Assembly: GCA_003956705.1 (NCBI GenBank)
Contig: QZCP01000032.1
Location: 95,212 to 159,211, forward strand
Source: Brevipalpus yothersi
Lineage: Eukaryota > Arthropoda > Arachnida > Trombidiformes > Tenuipalpidae
Direction: 5' to 3'
Length of the DNA stretch: 64,000 nt
Numbering within the stretch: position 1 is the stretch's first letter; every line of letters begins with the position of its first letter. The notes below the pieces were generated by a model. It was given only the letters and a program-made list of their open reading frames with translations, was not told the origin of the DNA and made no database searches. The position numbers and the translations under genes are program-made. Shown piece by piece: positions 11,693-22,921 of the stretch.

Positions 11693-14099
11693 TCAGCCCA
11701 TAGGATTTATGGCGAATACAGACGCTTTTCGAGTTTTTGTCAATTCCTCATCCGAGTTGCCGATTGTGGATTCAAGATACTTTTTGGGTGAAATTATATC
11801 AATTCTATCGAGGTGGGCGAAAAAAATCTGTTAGCACCAGAAAGTACTGTTCAAACGAAACAAAGCTGTTCTCACCTGTCATATATCAGTCCATGGACGC
11901 CCTCTTTCATGAGGTCTTCAATAATGGTGCGATCATTGATATGATCACCATAACAGAAGAGAATTAAGCCTTTGCTGAGCACAAAGCGGACAAGTGATTT
12001 GTCTGTGATCAAATTTTGAGCATAACAATTAACACCAGTCAAATTCATGGCAGCAGCATAATAGCAAGCCATTTCAATTGAAGGTATTGTTTCCACTCCA
12101 GCTACATCCATAGGCTTCTTGGTGTCATCAATCAGAAATAGGACCGGAAATTTGCTCTGTTTCATTTGGGTCCTAAGAAAGAGAATTTTCAATCAGTACT
12201 CATCATTTCTGCTTGCATCGCAGCTTCAAGAGTGCATACATTACGCAAATGTCCGGATCGAAGCTTGAAATAACTATGTCCCGATTGTTGTGATGCTCAA
12301 AAACTGTTTTGAGAATTGTATCAACAAAATGATTAATATCATCGTAGGCAGGATTCATAGTATCATATTTGATTTCAATGTTGAATGCACATGGGCTAAC
12401 AGTTTTGAGTGCTTTTTCGAGTGAACAAAATGGTTGATTATCATCAGGATCTGAGTCAACAAATTCCAAGCGTTTTTCAGAGTCTAAAAAAAGTGAAAAA
12501 ACATCATCATCATTAGGAAGGCGTATCATGTATCGTTACAATCAGTACATAGGTAATCGAATTTATACCTCGTTTGGGTCCCAACTGGAATTTATGTTTC
12601 GTTGATGATGGATGGAAAAAGAGGGAGAAAGAAAGAGAGAAGAGAAAAGGAAATGGAAATGATGGAAGATTATATGGAGGAAAGGAAAATTCATAATTTT
12701 CACATAATGACAAGTTAGCTTACTTTTAACAATTTTAATTGACGATAGGTAAGATCTTTTACCGGTAATTCGAGTATATCATGATCTTGGGGATCTTTCT
12801 TCACATGAAGAAATAGAGAGAAAGAGGAGAGAGAGTAAAATTACATGGTGTAACGATTAGGCATCCATTTTATCGTACAAGTTTCGTGAAAGCAATCTTT
12901 ACCATAATACGGTAGACATATTTACACTTACTTTGTGAAGCGTGACGTATACCGAAAAGTCGTGATAAAGGATGGGTACATTGTCCTTGGATAGATGCAC
13001 ATCGAATTCCACCATGTCTGCTCCCTGGTTTGGAAAGAAAAATTTGAGAAGAAAAGAAATTTTGATGATGAAAGAGAGAGAGAGAAAATTATTATTAAAT
13101 ATTGTGTTTATCCACTATGATTTTCGAATGATATATACTTACACTTTTCACTGCATAGTTGAGAGAAGAGATTGTGTTTTCCAAAAATTTATCGGACCTT
13201 CAATAATGTACAATAGAAATCAATAGATTATTGATGCTCGAGAGACAATTTCAATTGACTCACAGATCAACACGACGATCAACTCCGGCACCTCGATGTC
13301 CAACGTGGATTCCTTTACGAAGTAGCATTTGAAATTGTGGACATGATTCACTTTCCGAATCAACGCCAGCAAATTCGAAGGGTCTTATTATCAAATGACG
13401 AACTAATAATAATATTTTCAGTACCATAGAGAAGAGAAAAAAAATTATTCAATACCTTATTGTTAGTGAGATTAGATGAATGTATTGGTGCAATTTTACC
13501 TTTAATCATTCCAATTAGTGATTGTTGATTGTCCAGTATGTATGATTTCACCATGCCTGGTGATCGATTTTCGAATAGAACATGAGCAATCAAATTTGGC
13601 TTCTCCTCTTGAATAAACGTTATCTTGATTCCCTACAAAAACATGGACCGAAATATAATTCACACCCAAACATTGTTCAAACATGAACACCAATCAAACA
13701 ATCAATCAATCAACAGTCAGACAGTGTATACGTCTGTGTATACATGTCTGTGCTACATTGATCTGGTGGAAAGAGAACGAATTGGGAAAGAAAAATATCA
13801 CACACACAATAAATACTAACCATTTGATCACCAACGAAGTGATTGTTACGAAAGATTAAATACTCATTGTCATGTAGGCATCCTTGTTCCGTTTGAGATG
13901 CAAAAGTACACCTCTTATCATTCAATATGGCCAATTCAAAGGGTGTCAACAAATTATCATTATCACCACTACCAGCATTTTTGCCCACTTTACCAACATC
14001 CAAACAGGACACATAAATACGAACTTTACGAGACATTCCATCGTACCATTGAATAGCATTCGGTGTAATGTACACCAGACAGCATGTATTGGTGAGCAT
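11693..14099 (-). CDS. GPCPD1: glycerophosphocholine phosphodiesterase GPCPD1-like (GDE5 family)
   Basis: Family role: hydrolysis of glycerophosphocholine to glycerol-3-phosphate and choline in the cytosol. Ten exons in frame: 14099-13821, 13632-13500, 13402-13264, 13197-13143, 13024-12932, 12798-12724, 12584-12569 (16 nt), 12483-12240, 12172-11876 and 11804-11693; 480 residues from the ATG at 14099. The GDPD catalytic core is complete: VGHRGAG, ENTISS, VEFDVHLSKD, ILYHD, NIEIK, SSFDPDIC, then FPVLFLID and GVHGLIYDR, all in the order of human GPCPD1. The human protein is about 672 residues because it begins with a CBM20 starch-binding domain; no CBM20 is visible here. The first exon frame stays open upstream of the ATG for a few codons to a stop at 14163-14165, with a possible weak acceptor near 14130, so an extra upstream exon is possible. 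Introns are short. Divergent from the transporter gene, convergent with dymeclin. Confidence 0.92.
12569..12584 (-). CDS. 16-nt microexon of the GPCPD1-like gene
   Basis: Bounded by ttccag| and |gtataa on the minus strand. It encodes LGPKR plus the first base of the next codon. Including it restores the frame between exon 12798-12724 (ends phase 0) and exon 12483-12240 (needs one base before AC TCT). Without it the downstream catalytic frame is lost. Confidence 0.75.
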
Positions 14100-15499
14100 A
14101 GTTCGAAGTGTATATTGGTGTGTACGTTGACGAATCACTTTCACAAACAAATCAAAATGATATCAAGATAATATTGCCACAAGAATATTTTACTCAAGAA
14201 AAGGAAAAGAATTTAAACACAATTAAATCAAGGGCACACAAAAAAAAGATTTTTCAGAACTCTTCACTCAACTGAACTGACTTCAACTGCTTGACTCTTG
14301 CTCATCTCACTTTCAAGATCCCGCAATTTTAACTTCTACTCAAAATCATACTCTGCCATCTGTACCATCATTTGTACATCATGTCGAATTGTGTGAGTTC
14401 GAGTTCTGAAAAAGTTCTAACACTGTGTAATAATCGATATTTTATGATTCTGGGCAAAGTAATGTGGGGGGAGGGGGACGATAAAAAGTATCGAATAAAT
14501 AATCCAGGCCATTAGAACTTATCTAGAAGAGGGAATACTAGATGACGCCTGTATGTATTGTGGCTTGGATGACTTCTATTGATGCTTCCGAATGACTCTC
14601 GCTCGATAGTTCGAAAAATCGAGAGAAAGAAAGAGATAGAAAGACTTTCCAGGGCACTTGCGTATGTCCGAAAAGGGCAGAAAAAAAAACTGTACTACTA
14701 GACTTTCTCCCGAATATCGTGATCTGTTTCAATATCTAGTCTCTTTACCTTACTCTTTCTCTCTCTTTCTCTCATACATGCATGCACACACACTGTTCTA
14801 TAGTTATATGAATGTCTACCTGCATAGTAGTCTACCAAACTGGAAAGTCCACACGTTATATACATCAAATTAATATTATCTCAATATTATCAATTAATTG
14901 TATCGTTTAATACCGCCCATATTTCCAGATATTTATCAATGTTACCCTGACCTTTGAAATTTTTTTCTTCTTCTTCTTCTTCTTACTCTTGACGAGGATA
15001 GCAAAACTAACTTCCAGCATCCTTATCAATGCTGGAACTGAGTGCGCGATCGGTGTAAGCTGAGTGTGTGTGTGTGTATATGCTAAGTGCGGCCACAGTC
15101 GAATTCCGCTAATTTTTGGGAAGGATACGTGAAAAAATATTTCAATCAACTTCTCATTCATCAATATACGCTCCTGTCTGTGAAAAAAAAATCGCAAAAT
15201 AATAATAATCAGAGAGCTTTCCTTATTACGAAAGTTTTCGATCAAATTACGGCATCTCAAATATATTTATATGTATATACATATATGTTATGGTGATACA
15301 TAATCAACAGAATCGCCTCAAGCTTCATCCACACAGCCAACATTGGATTAATTAGTTGTTTTACTTGAGTGTATATGCTGAATACTCCATCCTAGTCGTC
15401 TAAACATCAATCAGTGAGGAGCAACATCTTTTGCATCTGTCTCTCTACTTTTCTCTTTCCCTCTCTCTCTCAATCTGCATAAATTGATTCAAGAAGTGA
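14100..15499. other. divergent intergenic region between GPCPD1-like and VGLUT genes
   Basis: About 1.4 kb shared upstream region. It holds a short (CTT)n run near 14958-14985, a (GT)n run near 15065-15077 and pyrimidine-rich DNA at 15437-15472. I find neither a CBM20-encoding exon for the minus-strand gene nor an ATG-bearing first exon for the plus-strand gene, although either could be here. Confidence 0.5.
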
Positions 15500-18400
15500 G
15501 ATTATCATCTCAACTATCCATCGAACATCCTGGATCCCCACGAAGTAGGAGAAGAGGAGCCCAAAAAGGGTTTCTTGGACAATCTCAATGTGTTCGTTTC
15601 ACAAGCCAAAGAGCAACTGAGACTATTCCGGCATCGAGATAAATCAGAGTAAGTATTGACTATACAACTCATTTCCGCTCTCAAAGAATTAGGATGATCA
15701 TGAAATGATTATGATGGGAAAAAAAGGATAGGAAGTGATGGAGATGTTTTGTATTGAACTACTTTTTGTTCATTGTTGGATCCTCTTGTGTGTGTTGGAT
15801 GCTGGTGTTACTAGTGTTGCCCTTCATAATCATCACCATTTGGATTAGGCTTTTGTTCACTAAATCAAATTGATCAACACACATGGACATCCACACATTT
15901 TTATGGGATCAAATTTTCTTTCTTTCTTTTTTGCCATCGACTGTGTGTTACCATATGAGTAAACTGATTTATTAGAAATAAATCGAAGAGAGAATCTCTC
16001 AGATAGTGGAGAGAGAGAGAAAAAAATATATCAACTTTCTTTCTGTGGCCATGATTGTTGATCGAGAAAAAGTTTTCATGTCCACATTAATAATAAGTGG
16101 ATACACTTTCTTTTGATTCTTATTGTAATCATTCAATCGGATGTTTATATTGTGTATTTCTTTATCAATGTACTGAATGATGTGGGTTTGTGTGGGTGAT
16201 GAATGAATCAATTGAAATGCTTTCTTCTTCTTTATCATTTAACTCATTGACCGGTAACAGTTGTAATAGAGATGCTGGATGCTTGATGCTAGATGATTCA
16301 TCGAGGAATCATAATATTAGAGTTCTAGATTGGAGGAACAATTTTTTTGGCTATTTCACAATTTATTTCTCGTATCTCAAACTTTCGAACTGGCAACAGC
16401 AACAATCTATACCATCAACAATGGTGGTGATATAACTTGTCGAGGCATTGCATAAAAGTATCTGATTTGATTGGGATTAAGTTTTCATTACTACTACAAA
16501 TTTTGAGGCTAGTTTTCAAATGTTTTGATTGTGAAAATCCGATTCCATAATGAGCTCAGTTCCATTTGAATTCTATTCCAATTTCCTGTTCACTATCACT
16601 CATACACTGAAGGAGAATTCAATCAAGTAGAGAGTTTGAAGACTCTTCCAATTCTATTTCAAATTGAATTGAATCGTTATCTCTGATTAGCTATTCCAAT
16701 GTTGTTCAATGTTTCCTTCCATCAAATTGAAGAATTCTTCCCCAAGATAAGAAATAGAAAATTGAAGGAAGAGAAAATCCTGACGAGTTGAAGAATTTTG
16801 ATTAACTTGGGATGGAAACAATCGAGATTAATCGATTAGCTTTCGGAAAGATGAAGAGAGAAAAAGTTTCCACATAGATTATGTTGTTTTTTCCGCCACT
16901 TCCACAAGACTCAATCATGGATGACTTATCATGAATGAAAATCCTCATAGCAATCAAAAATGGTTGCTGATCTGAGAGAAAAGAGAGAGAGAATGTCTTT
17001 CTGGTGTAACTGTGTTAAATGTTATATCTATGGTGGAGCTTAACTTGGATGATCATGATAGATCATTTGATCTCTCTTGATTTCATTTTTTTCCTCTCAC
17101 TACTTGTATACTTTTCTCTCTTCCCTAGTATTCCCACATCACACACAAGGATCAAGTCAAATTTTTTTACCATCCAACATTTGCTCCAATCTATTTCACT
17201 TTTTTCTGTTCCACCCAACTGGTGAACGTCTAAAAATTTATTACCCTCTCTGTCTCTCTTTCTCTCTTTCTCTCTCGTTCCTATGTTCAATTGAAAAATT
17301 CATGATGATAGTGGAAATGTCTGTGATATAAGATGGAATGAGACGATTCTTTTCAAGAAGAAGAAATAAGAAAGAAAAAGAAGAAAAGAGTGAGAGAATG
17401 AGAGTAAACACATAGTCAAATGGAAACACACACACACACATCCTCACACATACACACACACACATGATGGAAAAGATGCTCCAGAACCTAGATGAGGTAT
17501 CCTGAACCATCCTTTTCTTTAGAATTATTTCTTCTTCTCGGAAGCTTTTCCATTCCTCTTTCCAATACACACGCTCACACTCTATTTTCTATAGTCTTGA
17601 TTCTAATTGAACTGATAGTTTGCTGAACAAACATTCATTGCGAAAGTCATCCATGGTAACCATCCAAAGCGGCCTGTTCACCATCTAAATCGATATAAAT
17701 GCTCAACTCTCTCTGCTGTGTTTGATCTCTTTTCCAGACTCTTTTTTGCCGTTTCTTATTTTGGATCTTTTATATATATATCCATTTTGGAAAGTTTATT
17801 CCACATTCAGCTACATGGTCTTTCTGTCCATCATGATATCATGATGTCCAAGAAGAGCATTCCATGATAAAATATACTGAGCCTCGAAAAGAACAGAGAG
17901 GGAGAGAGAGAGAATAATTTTTGCTGACGAAATTCTCATAAATTTTCAACTGCTGGATGATAGAAGTGAAGTCAGATAGAGAGAAATCGATATCTGTACC
18001 ATGTCAAGAGGACAAACCCAAAAATAGAGGAATAAAGAGAAAGAAATAGAGAGAGAGAGAGAGAAAATATTCCCCACAAGTGCTATTGATATAGCAATAG
18101 TAATGCTCGAGGAATACATGATGTGTGTAGAAAATTCTCATTTTGGAACATCTCCATGGTGTAAGAACAGAGAACATTCAATTATCAAATGATTAACGGT
18201 CATGAATATGTTAAGGTCTCGAAAATTACAAGAACAATAGCTGGTGATGAAGATATTTCCCGATAAAAATGGTTAAGTAAATGATGAGTGGGAAAATTTT
18301 TGATCCTTGTCATCTTAAAACTTTTCATTTCATCTCTTTTTTTCTTCTTTTTTTTCTCTTCTTCACTTCTCTTTCATTCTTTATATGAATGCATTTGGGT

Positions 18401-20315
18401 ATCCATGTGAATAGAATGTGAAATTCGTGCTCCATTTACAGGGTCTCAGATCAAGTCTAAAGAGCATGAGAAAGGCTAGGTACAGAAAAAAATATATATT
18501 CAAGCAAACACTCACACAAGCGTAGGAAAGAGAATTTATGTATATTCTTCTATGGAACTTTGAACTCAGCTTCTTTTAACTGTTCTCGAAGTTTTTCATC
18601 TCTTCTCTCCTCCCAGCATGAATACATATCTCATAACCATACTCACATTCTCATAACAAACATCTAAAAAGACACTAGACTCATTGTTTCAACCAGAGAA
18701 AGAATGAAGTGAAGAAAAATAAAATGAATCAAGAAACACATACAGAACGAGTTCAAAGAGAGAAAATAGAGAGTAAAGTGAGTTCTCATGATAACATTGC
18801 ATCAGTATGAATAAAAAATAAATATTAACACCTTGTGTGAAAGTCGACTTCTGAATAAAAGTGATTTCAATTGCTCTTGGTGACATGATATTTTCGTTTT
18901 CACCGAATATTTCAAGTATTCATTGCCTTCAAGAACACTGATCATAAACTCTATCGCTCTTCACCTCGTCATATACACACTTTTACCACGATTCAGATTC
19001 AAAGTTAATCGCGAACTGTGAGTTGATGTTGTTCTCTCTCTGACTATACTGTGTGAATATTACCGGTTAATACGATAGTAATGGGTTGCTATTTGGAATT
19101 TAACTCTCATCGGAATTGCTCACACAATAATCATAATAATCGAGGTACAAGTCAAATAGCATCTAGGGTAGAGGAGAGAAAAAAAATTCAAGTCAAGCAT
19201 CATATGCTGCCAAGCTATGAAGCTCAGATTGTTGTGGAAGAATTTTCTACTTCCGATTTTTTTTCTCTCACTGGATAACAATGATCGTTGAAACCAATAA
19301 CAGAAGCTTTTAGGTGTATACGTATCGAAAGTTACACGCTTTATCGTTTTTCTTTCTCTCTGTCTCTATTCTTTCTCTGGTTGCTTCAGTTCACTCACTG
19401 TTTATGTGTCTGATATTCCCAGTTTGACTAAGAGAATGAAAGAGAATATATATATACACACACATACTAACTGTAAAGAAGCGAAGAAAACATGGATCAA
19501 TATTGTGTGTATGAAAAGGAAGAGAGAGAGAAAAAAAGCAAGTTCATATCGATCGAATCGATATTTTTACTTTCTATTCCTCGTCTTAGTCTCTTTTCTC
19601 CATCACTTTAAAGCTTCAATGTATTCAGGGTCCTACTTGAATCTGGAAACATGCTATGGGAGGAAATGTGTTCCTTCCGAAAATTTTGCTTTTTTCTTCT
19701 CACCTCTCTCATGAGATTTTGAAAAATTTTGAGAGTAAGCAAATTTTTAGGGTAAGTAGGCTCGATTGTTAATAGTGTAGCTTAAGGTCATCATTCAGAG
19801 GATAAACCATTGATGAGTAATCAAATTCTAGGAATTTCTTTGTGAGCCTAAAATATTTATGTTTGAATGATATTTCTCTGGAATGTATACGTTTGTGAGT
19901 TCTGAGTGCTTGACTTTTCCCTCAAATCCCAAAGGATTCCCATGCTCATACATGTGTGCTTTTCCCTTGAGATGAGTTTGAAAGATGAAAATCTCTCTCT
20001 CAAATTTCAGTGTCCAATCAGTTAGGGTATGAAAACAACCAGGCGTAATAACGCCATTTTGTGATTCTTTGGCAATAGCTATCATGATGTGGAATACATT
20101 CTCCAAACAACTGAAAAAGAATGAGAAAAAGGCACGCGACTAGGTAAGGATGACTGATCTTTTTGGCTCACTTTTTTTCGCTCGAATTATTACGTTTGAG
20201 CTTTTGAAATGAAAATGAATCGATTATTGTGCTCGATGTGGACTGTGAATTCATTGGAGCATCAAAGTGAGTATGGCTAATAATACTCACTTACGAATCA
20301 AGAGATAGAGGCAGA

Positions 20316-20371
<56 letters not shown>

Positions 20372-20526
20372 NAGAGAGAGAGAGAATGGAAGATTTATGC
20401 TGGATGGATTGTGATTTATTTATACTCAGGTACAAATGAGTATAGCGAGTGTACATTCTTAGCGCAGATTGGAGAGTAAAAGTATCTGATCATCATGATA
20501 GATCACATTGAGTTAGATTATCGAAT

Positions 20527-20589
<63 letters not shown>

Positions 20590-22480
20590 GCATTGAGAGG
20601 TCATGGTGATCAAGTATTCCAAGATTGAGCATCTTTCTACTTGATCATGAATATCATTTAAGGGCATACAAAAGTTCTTGGAAATAAATGAAGCCTACCA
20701 TCGGTATATGTATGTTATCTGGATGGTATTGAAGGCTATTCTCGAAAAAGAAGTTGTAGTAGTAGTCAATGTCTCTTTTCATCAGCTAAACAGACGCTGT
20801 CAATATTGATTTACCAGAAGAAAGTCCAGATGATTGTGGATGAAAGTAGCAAGATTCCAAGTCAATTTTACCATGGATCATCTAATTCGTTTCATTCCAA
20901 TTAATTGAACGTTTGATTGTGTAAATGACAAAACTAATTTTTATCATTCCCTACCTTTTCTTCTTCCCTCTCTACACGCTTGATTTCTAGACGATTAACT
21001 GACTATAATCTTGAAGACGATGAGAACTATGAACTTCCAACCCTGAAAACACAGCCTGGGGCCAATCCACCGGACTTGATTGGGTAAGAGACAATAAACA
21101 ATACATACCATGTTGACTCCTTTAACAGTTTCAAGCTGTATTCCTATTTCTATACACTATAAGTCACAGCTTTAGTTTCTTTCTCCTTTTTTCTCTTGTT
21201 TGCTTCCATGACAATTTCCTTTTAACTTTCTTCCATTATTCCCTGACTGGATAGAGAATTTGTTCTATTGTAAAAGTAGGAAATTCAATTCATGTGCCAA
21301 CATTGTGTAATAACAGGATTTTTGAGCTTAAAAAATTAAAGCACTCAGTCAATACGATGGGAAAAGAGTTTCATCCTCCATTCCATGTTAAATTCCTCAA
21401 GAGAGAGGGTAAAAAAATCGCTAAAATTCAGGTGTATATGATTTTTTTCTCTCTTCCTTTCCCTCACTATTCATCATATAATCGATATGTAGGGTGTATA
21501 TGTGTATTATTATAAGTGAAACTATATTGTTTCAAATTGAAAATTGATTGTATGAAAGTAAGGACATATACCTAGACATACACATACAAAATATTTTCAC
21601 CATGCTGATACTGATGAGATGAAATTGAATTTCCTCAATCATTGTGAACATGAAGCACACTGTTACGATAAGGCAACTTTTTTTGGGAAGAGAGAAAATA
21701 TTTTCCGGAGAACTCATCTCACTAGGCCTTATTCATCTTCATCCATCCATCCTCTCTCTTTCTCTCTTCTTTTCCATCTCTCATCATTTTACCTACTCTA
21801 CTAGCCCTCAAGCCCACTCAATTTTCTGTTCATCTCTTGCTTTCTCATCACATCAACACCATACATATGAACGCACTTTTGCCCTGTAAGGAGAAAAAAA
21901 AGTTGAAGAATAGTCAGAATGCCCATTTCAAAGCCACACCAAGTCACACTCGTGTTCACGGTATGTATAACGGTATATGCTTGGTGCAGTATGGAGCTTG
22001 AATGTGTGCATGTGAGTGATAATATAACAAGTCTACATGCAATGAGCAGATGGGATTGAGAAGAAGATGAGCAAGATGGCCCAAATAGCTACATCCAATG
22101 TGTGGAAAGAGAAATGGTGATGTGGTGGAATGGTATTCTTTGGATTCTCAGAATATCGAATACTTACGAATATTAGAGCACTCTGGAATACACATTGGAA
22201 GCCATAGAGAAAGTCTAATTTTACCACTGGAGGGTATCTCTCTCCATATAAAGAAAATATTGGCTGCTACTTTCACTATCAAGCTTTCAAAATCAAACTC
22301 TCTCGCTTATATCGTGTGAGTTTAGCTAATCATCAACCAAGAGCAATCTCATTAGATTGAAAGATAAAAAGAGAATGGCAAAGAGAAAGGGGATGAGAGT
22401 GAATAGGAATTCACTTTCAATGTGAGAATGGAAGATGAAGGGAGAAAGAAAGAAAGATATAAAACAAATGGAAAAAGTGA

Positions 22481-22546
<66 letters not shown>

Positions 22547-22877
22547 TATGTACATACACATGGAATCATGTGGAAAATGTTGATGGTGAATGACAACAGA
22601 GAATGTGAATTAGGAATTCATGAATGAATAAGAATAAGAGAAAAAGGTGAAGAAAATTAACCAAATTAGGGTCCAGAATAAGTTATGAACTCGTTTCATG
22701 AGCCACTGCATGAGCCAATCCAATAATAGTGACGTACAAGAATGATGACTGTAAAAGTGAGACTGGTAAAAGAATGAAATGTGATTTGAATGGTTGAAAA
22801 GCTGATGAGCATGATACTTTCATTTGGGCTTTATATCCTGGATCCATGGTGCAAAACGATGCCACAATGAGTGTATA

Positions 22878-22921
<44 letters not shown>

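Larger units (their letters stand above)
15649..20990 (+). other. VGLUT intron 1
   Basis: 5.3-kb intron. It contains an 18-bp perfect palindrome at 17829-17846, a (CA)-rich run near 17427-17462, and the facing (GA)n and (CT)n tracts at 20319-20385 and 20530-20587. No nested gene is recognised. Confidence 0.75.

Noticed and set aside
13360..13593. Frame continuing past exon 2 of the GPCPD1-like gene to 13360
   Set aside because: Read-through of an intron. Splicing at AAAG|gtaaaa (after 13500) to 13402 restores the conserved RHLIIRPFEF frame and matches the human protein.
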